Of a stretch of 64,000 nt of DNA, positions 8,981 through 17,633 are shown piece by piece. Positions within the stretch are counted from its first letter, which is position 1; each line of letters begins with the position of its first letter. The stretch is taken from NCBI RefSeq assembly GCF_030116705.1, contig NZ_JAOTIK010000001.1, forward strand, positions 3,491,001-3,555,000, in the 5' to 3' direction. The stretch is from Streptomyces sp. ML-6 (lineage in GTDB: Bacteria > Actinomycetota > Actinomycetes > Streptomycetales > Streptomycetaceae). The position numbers and the translations under genes were made by a program. The notes below the pieces were generated by a model, which was given only the letters and a program-made list of their open reading frames with translations, made no database searches and was not told where the DNA came from.

Positions 8981-9365
8981 CACGGCGCCGTCCTCTCCCG
9001 AATCGAGGCTCCCCCACGGCGGCAGCGGCATATTCACCGCTGCCAGTTGAGGACGTTACGGAAGGTGGCGACAGCACAACACCCCCGTCGGGCCCAATCT
9101 TGGATGGCCCGAACGGACTATGAGTATGCGGCAGATCACCCAGGGGAGTGAGGTGAGGACATGCGCGACCATCCCGGCGAAATAGGGACAGTTCACCTGG
9201 ATCACAACGGACTTTCAACGACACACGAGGCGAATTCGGGAACGCCTTGGTTCGTGGTCGGGTGTGCACGGGGGTTGATGCGGGACCGGACTGCTGTGAC
9301 AGTTGGGAGCAGCTTAGGCCAAGGCATATACGTGTGTCCGGCGAATGAGAACGTAGGCTGCCCCC
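8981..9365. other. Long divergent intergenic region (wblA / PBP promoters)
   Basis: 385 bases without a convincing gene. It should hold the wblA promoter on the minus strand and the PBP promoter on the plus strand; TAGGCT at 9354-9359 is positioned as a -10 for leaderless PBP translation. No clear operators seen. Confidence 0.5.
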
Positions 9366-11636
9366 ATGCCAAAGAAGCGCTCGGGCGGGGGTCTCTCGAC
9401 GACCCAGCAGGCCGCCAAGTTCCTCGGTGTCGCCGCACTCTCCGGAGTCGTACTCGCGGGCATCGCGCTGCCGGCCGCCGGAGCACTGGGGCTCGCCACC
9501 AAGGGGACGGTCGAGGGATTCGACGAGATCCCGGCCAACCTCAAGACCCCGCCGCTGAGCCAGCGCACCACGATCCTGGACAGCAAGGGCGGCACGATCG
9601 CCTCGGTGTACTCGCGCGACCGCACGGTGGTCCCCCTGAAGGACATCTCTCCCTACATGCAGCAGGCGATCGTGGCGATCGAGGACGCCCGCTTCTACAA
9701 GCACGGGGCGATCGACCTCAAGGGCATCCTGCGCGCGCTGAACCGCAACGTACAGGCGGGCGGGACCGCGCAGGGCGCCTCGACCCTCACCCAGCAGTAC
9801 GTGAAGAACGTCTTCGTCGAGGAGGCGGGTGACGACCCGGACAAGGTCGCCCAGGCCACCCAGCAGACCCTGGGCCGCAAGATCCAGGAGCTGAAGTACG
9901 CGATCCAGGTCGAGGAGGAGCTCGGCAAGAAGAGGATCCTGGAGAACTACCTCAACATCACCTTCTTCGGCCAGCAGGCGTACGGCATCGAGGCCGCCTC
10001 CCAGCGCTACTTCTCCAAGTCGGCGAAGCACCTGACTCTGGAGGAGGCCGCACTGCTGGCCGGCCTCGTGCAGTCGCCGAGCCGCTACGACCCGGTCAAC
10101 GACGCGGCCGAGGCGACCAAGCGCCGCAACACCGTCCTCCAGCGCATGGCGGACGTCGGGAACATCTCGCAGGCCGAGGCCGACAAGGCGAAGGCGAACC
10201 CGGTCAAACTGAAGGTCAAGAAGCCGCAGAACGGCTGCATCACCGCCGTCAACGGCGCGGGCTTCTTCTGCGACTACGTGCGCCACGTCTTCCTCAACGA
10301 CCCGGTCTTCGGCAAGACCAAGGAGGACCGGGCCAAGATCTGGAACCAGGGCGGCCTGACGATCAGGACGACGCTCGACCCGCAGTCCCAGCAGTCGGTG
10401 CAGAGCTCGATCAAGAGCCACGTCTACAAGAAGGACAAGGTCGCGACGGCCGTCACCCTGGTCCAGCCGGGCACCGGCCGGATCATGGGCATGGGCCAGT
10501 CCAAGCCGTACGGTTTCGGGCCCGACGAGACGCAGTACAACTACTCGGTCAACAAGAGCATGGGCGGCTCGAACTACGGCTTCCCGACCGGTTCGACGTT
10601 CAAGCCGTTCCTCGCCGCCGCCGCCATAGAGGGCGGCAAGCCGGCCACCCAGGTCTACCCGTCGCCGTACGACATGGACTACCCGGACACGGTGCAGTCC
10701 TGCGGGAAGCCGTGGGTCAACGACGGCGTGCCGAAGTACCACGTGGAGAACGAGAACGAGTCCGAGAAGGGCCCGTACGCGCTGCGTGAGGCCATGGAGA
10801 TGTCGGTCAACACCTACTTCGTGCAGATGCTCCAGGACATCGGCATGTGCCCGGTCTCGAAGATGACCGACAAGCTGGGCATGGTGCAGGGCGACGGCAC
10901 CAAGCTGCCGCAGAACCCGTCCACGCTGACCCTCGGCTCCAACGGCCTGTCGCCCCTGACGATGGCGAGCGCGTACGCCGCCTTCGCCAACCGCGGCACG
11001 TACTGCACGCCGGTCGCCGTCCTGTCGGTCAAGAAGGCGGACGGCAGCTCGCTGCCCGTGCCCCGCACCTCCTGCTCGCAGGCCATGTCGCAGACGACGG
11101 CCGACACGATCAACACCCTGCTGCGCGGAGTGGTGGACTCCGGTACCGGTCAGGAGGCGGGTCTCCAGAGCCGCGACAACGCGGGCAAGACCGGTACGAC
11201 CGACGCCCGCAAGAACGCCTGGTTCGTCGGGTACACGCCGAACATGTCCGGCGCGGTCTGGGTCGGCAGCCCGGCCCAGAACGTCGAGATGGAAAACATC
11301 ACGATCGGCGGCGTGTACCAGGCCAAGGTGTACGGCGGACAGGTCCCCGGACCCATCTGGCGCGACGCGATGACGGGCGCCCTCGCCGGCGTGGCCGCTC
11401 CCCCCTTCAATACCGTGCACATCCCCGACTCCCCGACGGACGGAGGGGACGAAGAGGACGAGGGCGACCGGGGGGACCGGGACCGGGGCGGCGACCGGGG
11501 AAGGCCGGGCCCGGGCGGCAAGAAGCCCGGTGACAAGACCCCGTTCCCCGGCATCAGCATCACGCCGGACCTGATCGGCGGCAACAACGGCGGCGGTCAC
11601 CGCGGCCAGACCAACGGCGGCACGCAGGGCCCCTGA
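9366..11636 (+). CDS. Class A (bifunctional) penicillin-binding protein
   Basis: A 756-aa peptidoglycan synthase. A signal-anchor helix spans residues ~19-44. The glycosyltransferase (GT51) domain has catalytic Glu106 in AIEDARFYKHGAID and GASTLTQQYVKN. The transpeptidase domain has TGSTFKPF (SxxK, around residue 410), SVNTYF (SxN) and GKTGTT (KTG, around residue 608). The C-terminal ~60 residues are Asp/Gly/Lys-rich and probably an extracellular disordered tail. The ATG is preceded by TAGGCT at six bases, suggesting leaderless expression. A strong hairpin follows the stop. Confidence 0.93.
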   Translation: MPKKRSGGGLSTTQQAAKFLGVAALSGVVLAGIALPAAGALGLATKGTVEGFDEIPANLKTPPLSQRTTILDSKGGTIASVYSRDRTVVPLKDISPYMQQAIVAIEDARFYKHGAIDLKGILRALNRNVQAGGTAQGASTLTQQYVKNVFVEEAGDDPDKVAQATQQTLGRKIQELKYAIQVEEELGKKRILENYLNITFFGQQAYGIEAASQRYFSKSAKHLTLEEAALLAGLVQSPSRYDPVNDAAEATKRRNTVLQRMADVGNISQAEADKAKANPVKLKVKKPQNGCITAVNGAGFFCDYVRHVFLNDPVFGKTKEDRAKIWNQGGLTIRTTLDPQSQQSVQSSIKSHVYKKDKVATAVTLVQPGTGRIMGMGQSKPYGFGPDETQYNYSVNKSMGGSNYGFPTGSTFKPFLAAAAIEGGKPATQVYPSPYDMDYPDTVQSCGKPWVNDGVPKYHVENENESEKGPYALREAMEMSVNTYFVQMLQDIGMCPVSKMTDKLGMVQGDGTKLPQNPSTLTLGSNGLSPLTMASAYAAFANRGTYCTPVAVLSVKKADGSSLPVPRTSCSQAMSQTTADTINTLLRGVVDSGTGQEAGLQSRDNAGKTGTTDARKNAWFVGYTPNMSGAVWVGSPAQNVEMENITIGGVYQAKVYGGQVPGPIWRDAMTGALAGVAAPPFNTVHIPDSPTDGGDEEDEGDRGDRDRGGDRGRPGPGGKKPGDKTPFPGISITPDLIGGNNGGGHRGQTNGGTQGP

Positions 11637-11658
11637 GCCGCACACCGCACGAATGAAC

Positions 11659-11700
11659 GAGGGTGGGGCCCGGATCGGCATCGATCCGGGCCCCACCCTC
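11659..11700 (+). terminator. Rho-independent-like hairpin after the PBP gene
   Basis: Perfect 19-bp inverted repeat GAGGGTGGGGCCCGGATCG with a 4-base loop (GCAT), starting 23 bases after the stop codon. It could also terminate transcription arriving from the opposite strand. Confidence 0.85.
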
Positions 11701-11778
11701 ATGTGCCGGACTCCATGCGCTGGGCTTCATGCGCCGGGGCGACCGCGCGTCCGGCCGGGCGCGGGCCGGAGCCCCGGG

Positions 11779-12243
11779 TCAGCCCGCGAGGAGCTTCTTC
11801 ACCGAGGCGGCCACCCGGCCGCCGTCGGCACGCCCCGCGACCTTCGGGTTCACGATCTTCATGACGGCGCCCATCGCGCGCGGGCCCTCGGCCCCGGCGG
11901 CCCTGGCCTCCTCGACGGCGGCGGACACGATCGCGCCCAGCTCGTCGTCGCTCAGCTGCTTGGGCAGGTACGCGTCGAGGATCGCGCCCTCCGCCCTCTC
12001 ACGCTCGGCCTGCTCGGCCCGGCCGCCCTGGGCGAAGGCTTCGGCCGCCTCGCGGCGCTTCTTCGCCTCCCTGGCGATCACCTTCTGCACCTCGTCGTCG
12101 GAGAGTTCACGCGCCGACTTGCCGCTGACCTCCTCCTTGGTGATGGCGGTGAGGGTCAGCCGGAGCGTGGACGAGGTCAGCTCGTCCCGCGCCTTCATGG
12201 CGGAGGTGAGGTCTTCCTTGAGCCTGGACTTGAGCGTGGTCAT
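11779..12243 (-). CDS. GatB/YqeY domain protein
   Basis: A 154-aa YqeY-like protein, related to the tail domain of GatB amidotransferase. MTTLKSRLKEDLTSAMKARD is the typical opening, with ILDAYLPKQLSDDEL in the middle and a C-terminal GRADGGRVAASVKKLL segment. The biochemical role in bacteria is uncertain; a tRNA-linked function is assumed from homology. The start at 12243 is chosen over an upstream in-frame ATG because it matches the family N-terminus. It diverges from the metallophosphoesterase gene with 79 bases between. Confidence 0.88.
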   Translation of the reverse strand: MTTLKSRLKEDLTSAMKARDELTSSTLRLTLTAITKEEVSGKSARELSDDEVQKVIAREAKKRREAAEAFAQGGRAEQAERERAEGAILDAYLPKQLSDDELGAIVSAAVEEARAAGAEGPRAMGAVMKIVNPKVAGRADGGRVAASVKKLLAG

Positions 12244-12322
12244 GTGCTGATTGTGGCAGGTACGGGGCAGCCCGCGCCCGCCGGTTTTCTGCTCGCCGCG
12301 CGGTTTCTGCGACGATGGGCGC

Positions 12323-13261
12323 ATGCGCGCACGCTACGGAGTACCCCTGAAAGTCACGGCAGTCGGCGCGGCGATCGGCGCGGCCGGTCTCGCCTACGCG
12401 GCCGGGTTCGAGGCCCGCTCGTTCCGGCTGCGACGGATCACCGTCCCCGTACTCCCGCCGGGGGCACGCCCGTTGCGCGTGCTCCAGGTCTCCGACATCC
12501 ACATGGTGAGCGGACAGCGCAAGAAGCGCGCCTGGCTGCAGTCGCTGGCCGGCCTGCGTCCGGACTTCGTCGTGAACACCGGCGACAACCTCTCCGATCC
12601 CGGGGCGGTGCCCGAGCTGCTCGACGCGCTCGGCCCGCTGATGGAGTTCCCGGGCGTGTACGTCTTCGGCTCCAACGACTACTACGGCCCCAAGCTCCGC
12701 AACCCCGCCCGCTACCTGGTGGAGAAGGCCCGGGGCAAGCACGGCCTCAACGGGAACGCCCCCGCGGTGGGCGTCGTCCACAACCCGTGGGAGCCGATGC
12801 GCGACGCCTTCGACGAGGCGGGCTGGCTGGACCTGTCCAACACCCGGGGCCGCCTCAAGATCGACGGTCTGGAGCTCGCCTTCACCGGCCTGGACGACCC
12901 GCACATCAAGCGCGACCGCTACGCGGAGGTGGCGGGCGGCCCCGAGACGGGCGCCGACCTCTCCATCGGCGTGGTCCACGCCCCCTACCTGCGCTCCCTG
13001 GACGCCTTCACCAGGGACGGCTACCCCCTGATCCTGGCCGGCCACACCCACGGCGGCCAGCTCTGCATCCCCTTCTACGGGGCCCTGGTCACCAACTGCG
13101 ACCTGGACACCGACCGGGTCAAGGGCCTGTCCACCCACTCCGTCGGGGACAACCGCGCTTACCTCCACGTCTCCGCGGGCTGCGGCACCAACCGCTACAC
13201 CCCGGTCCGCTTCGCCTGCCCGCCCGAGGCGACCCTGCTGACCCTGACGGCCCGGGACTGA
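12323..13261 (+). CDS. Metallophosphoesterase
   Basis: A 312-aa calcineurin-like phosphoesterase with an N-terminal hydrophobic segment (VTAVGAAIGAAGLAYAAGF, residues ~11-29) that could anchor it. Metal ligands are seen in VSDIHMVSG (DxH), NTGDNL (GD), FGSNDYY (GND-like) and ILAGHTHGGQL (GHxH). This is a conserved Streptomyces core gene; the substrate is unknown. The start ATG 12323 follows GACGAT by six bases and lacks a ribosome site. The tRNA-Pro gene follows about 100 bases downstream. Confidence 0.88.
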   Translation: MRARYGVPLKVTAVGAAIGAAGLAYAAGFEARSFRLRRITVPVLPPGARPLRVLQVSDIHMVSGQRKKRAWLQSLAGLRPDFVVNTGDNLSDPGAVPELLDALGPLMEFPGVYVFGSNDYYGPKLRNPARYLVEKARGKHGLNGNAPAVGVVHNPWEPMRDAFDEAGWLDLSNTRGRLKIDGLELAFTGLDDPHIKRDRYAEVAGGPETGADLSIGVVHAPYLRSLDAFTRDGYPLILAGHTHGGQLCIPFYGALVTNCDLDTDRVKGLSTHSVGDNRAYLHVSAGCGTNRYTPVRFACPPEATLLTLTARD

Positions 13262-13361
13262 CCCCGCTCCCTCCCCCGCCCGCAGCTGCACGAAAACCGG
13301 ATTTCGTCTGCGGGCGCGGGTGGGCTAAAGTAATCGATGTCGCCGGGACACCGGCGGCGAT

Positions 13362-13435
13362 CGGGGTGTAGCGCAGCTTGGCAGCGCGCTTCGTTCGGGA
13401 CGAAGAGGTCGTGGGTTCAAATCCCGCCACCCCGA
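13362..13435 (+). tRNA. tRNA-Pro (anticodon CGG)
   Basis: A complete cloverleaf: acceptor CGGGGTG/CACCCCG, D arm GCGC...GCGC, anticodon stem CTTCG/CGAAG around loop TTCGGGA (anticodon CGG, positions 34-36), 5-base variable loop, T arm GTGGG-TTCAAAT-CCCGC and discriminator A. CCA is not encoded. Its 3' half is duplicated at 22244-22287, marking it as the insertion site of an integrative element. Confidence 0.95.
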
Positions 13436-13437
13436 CA
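13394..13437 (+). repeat. attL: 3' part of tRNA-Pro, left att repeat
   Basis: A 44-bp sequence from the anticodon loop to just past the tRNA 3' end. It is identical to 22244-22287 in the same orientation. Identity stops abruptly on both sides. This is the classic core of tyrosine-integrase att sites that preserve the tRNA. Confidence 0.9.
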
Positions 13438-13450
13438 GCCGAAGTACCAG

Positions 13451-13489
13451 GTCAGGGGCCTGATCCACTTAGTGGATCAGGCCCCTGAC
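13451..13489 (+). terminator. Hairpin after tRNA-Pro
   Basis: Perfect 18-bp inverted repeat GTCAGGGGCCTGATCCAC with loop TTA, sixteen bases after the tRNA. It probably terminates the tRNA transcript. Confidence 0.8.
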
Positions 13490-13516
13490 TCGTTCCTGGA
13501 GATCGTTTGGGAGAAA

Positions 13517-13549
13517 TCTGGGAGAAGATCTTGGTCGGCTTCTCCCAGA
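13517..13549. repeat. Left-end hairpin repeat of the island
   Basis: Inverted repeat TCTGGGAGAAG ... CTTCTCCCAGA (11-bp arms). The surrounding TGGGAGAAATCTGGGAGA string recurs near the right end of the island (22119-22136), where it forms a related hairpin. It may be an integrase/excisionase arm-type site or a terminator; its position near both ends is the evidence. Confidence 0.5.
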
Positions 13550-13641
13550 GGGTGCCTGGTGAGACCGTCTGGAGCGCGGCGGCTGAGGGCACTCGGACCT
13601 GCGCGTTCGCGAATCCGGCCCGGTAGTCGGCCGGGAACACC

Positions 13642-14142
13642 ATGCCCGCCCGCTGGCACCAGCTCCGCCACCACGACCAACAGGTGGCCGCCGCCCACCA
13701 GGCCCTGGCCCACCTCCAGGCCGTCTACGAACAAACCGCCGTCGCGCCACTGACCGTGCTCGCCCAGCGCAGGCCACCCAGTCAGGTGGTGGAGCGGCAC
13801 ATCCTCCTCATCCGGCAGACAGTGCCCGATCGCGCGGAACAGATCCTGCAGGACCCGGCCTTCGACGCACTCGCAGCCGTACTCGCAGACGCCCAGAAGG
13901 CCGGACACGACCCGAAGCAGCTCCTGCAACAGGCCGTCGACCAATGCGCGCTCGACGATGCCCGCCGCCCCGCGCGGGTCCTGACGTGGCGCGTCGAACG
14001 CCTCAGTACGAGGTCGGCGCCCAGCGCCCACGCGCGTGCGGCACAGGCGCAAAGCGCGGCACGGCGTTCGAGCACGCCGGTGCATTCACCACCGGCTGCT
14101 CCGGCCGCTCAAGCACAGTCGCCCCAGGCGCGGCGACGCTGA
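13642..14142 (+). pseudogene. Relaxase/mobilisation protein C-terminal remnant
   Basis: A 166-aa open frame rich in Ala/Gln/His with LQAVYEQTAVAPL, DRAEQILQDPAFDALAAVL and AGHDPKQLLQQAVDQ. This helical pattern resembles the C-terminal domain of actinobacterial relaxase-like mobilisation proteins (recalled similarity, not searched). No nuclease motif is present and there is no good ribosome site, so it is likely a fragment left by decay of a mobile element. The end of the frame (after ~residue 130) is low-complexity Ala/Pro/Gln. It could instead be a small uncharacterised protein. Confidence 0.4.
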
Positions 14143-14262
14143 CACACCCACCACGAGCCGCACGTGGAGTCGGGTACGTCCGCCGCCTGCCCGCCGACCG
14201 CAGCGGCCCGGCCTCGTACGGGTCGTGCCGCTGACGGCCTCCGGACCAAGACCCTGGCGGCC

Positions 14263-14808
14263 TTACCGCCCCCGGGCCTCGGTGAGTGCCGCCACCAGTA
14301 CGTCCAGGTCGCCGGTGTAGACAATCACGTCTTCGTCGTCGGCCGGGAGGTCGAAGCGGGCGAAGAAGTCATCCAGAGCCTCGGGGGTGACGGTCAGCGC
14401 GTTGGCGTCCTCGCGTTCGTTGCGCTCGGCCAGGCGCCGCAGCAGCTCGTCGCGGTCGGCGGGGAGGTAGACGACAACGGGCAGGCCGCCCGCTTCACGG
14501 GCGGCCTGCCGCCAGGCGTCACGCTCGGCACGGCGCCACAGGCCGTGGTCCAGGACGACGTCGTTCCCGGCTTCGATCTCCTTGCTGAACCTGTCCCGGG
14601 TCGCTTCGACCACGGGCCGTTCCCGCTCGAAGTAGGTGTGCTCGGGATAGTCCACGCCGTACCGGCCATGCAGGCGGTGGACCTCCTCGTCCACGGACAG
14701 CCGGAGGTAGCCGCGGTCGGCCAGGGCCTGGGCGACGGTGGTCTTCCCGGAGCCGGCGAGACCGGCCAGGAGTACGGCGAGGGGCACGTGGTCATCCTTC
14801 CGCGACAT
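14263..14808 (-). CDS. P-loop kinase-like AAA family protein
   Basis: A 181-aa protein with Walker A LLAGLAGSGKTTVAQALAD near the N-terminus and the layout of small-molecule or polynucleotide kinases of the AAA_33 (zeta-toxin-like) group: VVLDHGLWRRAERDAW in the middle and VVVYLPADRDELLRRL as a lid-type helix. The substrate is unknown; phosphorylation of a sugar, nucleotide or antibiotic is possible. It is the last gene of the minus-strand glycosyltransferase operon, 27 bases after the preceding stop. Confidence 0.75.
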   Translation of the reverse strand: MSRKDDHVPLAVLLAGLAGSGKTTVAQALADRGYLRLSVDEEVHRLHGRYGVDYPEHTYFERERPVVEATRDRFSKEIEAGNDVVLDHGLWRRAERDAWRQAAREAGGLPVVVYLPADRDELLRRLAERNEREDANALTVTPEALDDFFARFDLPADDEDVIVYTGDLDVLVAALTEARGR

Positions 14809-14835
14809 GCTGTCCGCGCGTGAGAGCGTCGTGTG

Positions 14836-15702
14836 TCAATCCTGGCCGCTGTGGGCGTGCGGACGCCAGGTAGTGAAGATGCTGCGGGCTTCAGAGGACC
14901 AGCTGAACGGCATCCGGTCCAGGCCCACCCGGCGGAAGGCGAACCGGGGATCGCTGGTGTTGATCGCACCGCCCTGCTGGCCGACGTGGGCCAGCAGGCG
15001 TCCGGCTTCGTCGCGGACGGCCGGGGTGTGTTCCTGCCAGGTGCCGGTGGTGAAGTGCTGGACCCGGCGGCGCAGGTCGTCCAGGACGCCCGAGCGCCAC
15101 TTGAAATGGTGAACCGCGCAGATGCGGTCCGCATCCGGCCGGTGGCCCGGAGCACGGTGGTTGCCGGAGGAGACGGTGACGTCGTGGCGGGCGAGGACGA
15201 TCTTCCTCGGGTCGCCATGCAGAAGCCGGTGGGTGAGGTGACCACCGAGGGGATAGGCGAGATCGAGGCCGCCTTCGGGCCGCCAGCCGGTCAGGCGTCC
15301 GCTCGCGGCGACGCGGTCGAGCATCAGACCGCCCACCACCCGGTGTCCGGACTTCTCGGCCTGGGCGATCACCTCGTTCAGCGGGGCGGGGTACTGCTGG
15401 AACTCGTCGGCGTCGGCAAGCAGGTGCCAGCCTGGACCGGCTCGGTGCCGCAGGGCGTCGCGGAGCTGGGTGTTGGTGTGCTCGTGCCACGGGCCGGTGC
15501 TGGTGTCGGTGGGGATGATGCCCAGCTCCCGGCACGCGGCCTGGAGCTCATGTCGTTGCCGGTCGGGTACGTGGTCGGGGAAGTGGAAGGCGATCAGGAA
15601 TCGCTCGACGCCCAACCACCGGTAGTGGCGGGTCCAGGCAGCCAGCAGCGGCGGCTCGACGGGGCCGACGACGGCGATCAGCGCGGGAGGCGTGCTCGGC
15701 AT
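14836..15702 (-). CDS. Glycosyltransferase family 2-like protein (Glyco_tranf_2_4 type)
   Basis: A 288-aa protein with no signal peptide. It begins ALIAVVGPVEPPLLAAWTRH, then WLGVERFLIAFHF and WHLLADADEFQQYP, a DxD-like metal/nucleotide-sugar site typical of the GT2_4 and GT92-like families. A CAVHHFKWR motif occurs downstream. Its ATG follows directly on the TGA of the upstream GT gene (TGAATG), so the operon is tightly coupled. The acceptor is unknown; a small molecule, peptide or surface polymer are all possible. Confidence 0.75.
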   Translation of the reverse strand: MPSTPPALIAVVGPVEPPLLAAWTRHYRWLGVERFLIAFHFPDHVPDRQRHELQAACRELGIIPTDTSTGPWHEHTNTQLRDALRHRAGPGWHLLADADEFQQYPAPLNEVIAQAEKSGHRVVGGLMLDRVAASGRLTGWRPEGGLDLAYPLGGHLTHRLLHGDPRKIVLARHDVTVSSGNHRAPGHRPDADRICAVHHFKWRSGVLDDLRRRVQHFTTGTWQEHTPAVRDEAGRLLAHVGQQGGAINTSDPRFAFRRVGLDRMPFSWSSEARSIFTTWRPHAHSGQD

Positions 15703-16932
15703 TCAGGACTCCTTCATGCGCAAGGGGGCGAAGGTGCGGGTGAGGAAGTCGGCCTGCGCGGCGGCCGACCGCATCCCGAGCAGGCCCGGGGCCTCCGGGC
15801 CGGGCAGAGGGGGCGGCTGACGGATGACGGTGTACAGGGCGTCCGCGAGAGCGTCCGGGTCGCCGGCGGAGAACGTCAGGGCCCAGGGCTGGCCGTGCAG
15901 GCGGGCGGTGAGGGCGTCGTCGTGTTCGGAGATGACCAGGGGGATGCCGAGGCGGGCGGCGTCCATGACGAGTCCGGACTCCTTGCCGGTGCCGGGGCGG
16001 CGGGTGACGAGGGCGGCGTCAGCGGCGGCGTACACCAGCCGCAGCACCGACTCGCTGACGGGGCCGGGCACGGTGTGCACCCACAGATTGGGCAGGGACC
16101 GCCACCGCTGCAGGACGGCCTCGTCGAGCGGAGAGCCGGTGACCACCAAGTGCAGGGGCTCCTTGAGCCGGTCCAGGGCAGCGTCGACGACGGTGATGTC
16201 CTTGTAAGGCCACCAGCCGCCGACCAGGCAGACCACGACCTCGGCGGCGGGGATGTCGAACGCGGCCCGGCCTCCATCACGCTCAGCAGCACTCAGGCGG
16301 CGGCCGTCGTCGACCACGAAGGCACCCACCACCGCGGGCAGGTCGGCGAAGGTCGAAGCGAACTGATCGCCGACAACCTGCGTCGGGTACACAGCGATCA
16401 CCTGTTGCTCGCCCCGGCGGGCAAGCCGACCCAGCAGCCGCACGACGGCGTCCTCGGTAGTGACCGCCTCGTGGACAAACCTCAGGTGCGGCTGCCCGCC
16501 GAGGAGGGCGGCGGCCCCGTGCAGGGCCTCGCTCGCGGTCAGGATCACCACCGCGTCGGCGCCGGACTCCAACCGGCGCGCGGACCGCAGCGCGGACGCC
16601 TCGGTCAGGCAGCGGGCGACGAGGGTGATCTGGTGCGGCATCCTCCGCAGACAGCGGGGCCAGCGGCGCGAGCGGAACACACGCTGTCCGGCCGAGGAGA
16701 GCCCGGCCGCCAGCCGGGAGACGGCCCCCAGCACGGTTGCCGCCAGCCCGGCCGGTGCGGTCACCAGCCGGGCGTCCGCCTCGCGCAAGGCACGTACCGC
16801 CTCGGCGGCGATCCCGTGCGGGGCGATGACGAGGCTGCCGGGCCGGGCCTGGGCGAGGGCCACCAGCGTGCGCTGGTGGTGCCCGCCCAGGCGGTTCGCG
16901 TACGGCTCGATGAGTACGAGCGGGCCGGTCAT
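15703..16932 (-). CDS. Glycosyltransferase family 1-like protein (GT-B)
   Basis: A 409-aa protein beginning MTGPLVLIEPYANRLGGHHQ, with the GGHH loop typical of GT-B enzymes. The C-terminal half contains VVVCLVGGWWPYKDITVV, LHLVVTGSPLDEAVL, and RPGTGKESGLVMDAARLGIP (nucleotide-sugar binding region with the conserved Glu). The ATG at 16932 overlaps the previous stop by four bases (ATGA); the frame is open far upstream, but that part is antisense-like and not coding. Confidence 0.78.
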   Translation of the reverse strand: MTGPLVLIEPYANRLGGHHQRTLVALAQARPGSLVIAPHGIAAEAVRALREADARLVTAPAGLAATVLGAVSRLAAGLSSAGQRVFRSRRWPRCLRRMPHQITLVARCLTEASALRSARRLESGADAVVILTASEALHGAAALLGGQPHLRFVHEAVTTEDAVVRLLGRLARRGEQQVIAVYPTQVVGDQFASTFADLPAVVGAFVVDDGRRLSAAERDGGRAAFDIPAAEVVVCLVGGWWPYKDITVVDAALDRLKEPLHLVVTGSPLDEAVLQRWRSLPNLWVHTVPGPVSESVLRLVYAAADAALVTRRPGTGKESGLVMDAARLGIPLVISEHDDALTARLHGQPWALTFSAGDPDALADALYTVIRQPPPLPGPEAPGLLGMRSAAAQADFLTRTFAPLRMKES

Positions 16933-17633
16933 CCGGACACCGCCTGGTCCCCGTGGGCGGCGGTGAACCTCTCCCGCAGCCAGGTGGGGTCGTTGAGGTG
17001 GTCGAACTGCTGCGGGCCACGTGCGGCCTGGCGGGCGAAGGAGACGCCCTCCCGGGCCCCGGCGGCGGCGTAGGAGGCGAACTCGCCGTTGCGGCTGAGC
17101 ATCCAGGCATCGACGCGCTGGTGGGCGTCGTCGTCGGCCATGCCGTACTCGCTGCCACGGGCGAGCATCGCGCACTCGCGGAAACCGGCCTTCCAGGCGT
17201 GGAAGGGGCTCTGGTTGAACCGCGTGATTCCAGCGGTGTGCTGGGTGAATTCGATCCGGCCGGGCAGGGCAGCGAGTACGTCCACGGCGTCGCTCATCTC
17301 CCGCAGGGCACTGCGGCGGATCAGTTTCAGGCCGCCGTAGCCGTAGGTCAGGCCGTTGACCGGGTTGACCGCCCGCCACACCCGCATGGAGACGCCCTCG
17401 TCCAGCGGGTCGACGGTGGCCGGATCGAAGTCAGTGTCGATGGCGAAGTCTCCGTCGGCGAGGAAGAACTGCTCGCGCTCGACGACCTCGGCGCACAGCC
17501 GGTAGGCCCGGCGCATCCCGTGCACCCCGTGCAGGCGCTTGACCGTGCCGCCGAGCGTCCGCTGGAGGCGGGAGTGCAGGGAGTTGGCCATCGGCTCGTC
17601 GTAGGAGAGGAGCACGGCGTCGAAGCCGGTCAC
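16929..17633 (-). CDS. Putative glycosyltransferase-like protein
   Basis: A 234-aa protein beginning VTGFDAVLLSYDEPMANSLH, with LADGDFAIDTDFD as a likely DxD nucleotide-sugar site and a later ADDDAHQRVDAWML segment. The shape suggests a compact GT-A fold, but no specific family is recognised. The GTG start at 17633 overlaps the upstream stop (GTGA). It lies between two GT-B-like genes in a fully overlapping operon, so the proteins probably act together. Confidence 0.6.
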   Translation of the reverse strand: MTGFDAVLLSYDEPMANSLHSRLQRTLGGTVKRLHGVHGMRRAYRLCAEVVEREQFFLADGDFAIDTDFDPATVDPLDEGVSMRVWRAVNPVNGLTYGYGGLKLIRRSALREMSDAVDVLAALPGRIEFTQHTAGITRFNQSPFHAWKAGFRECAMLARGSEYGMADDDAHQRVDAWMLSRNGEFASYAAAGAREGVSFARQAARGPQQFDHLNDPTWLRERFTAAHGDQAVSG

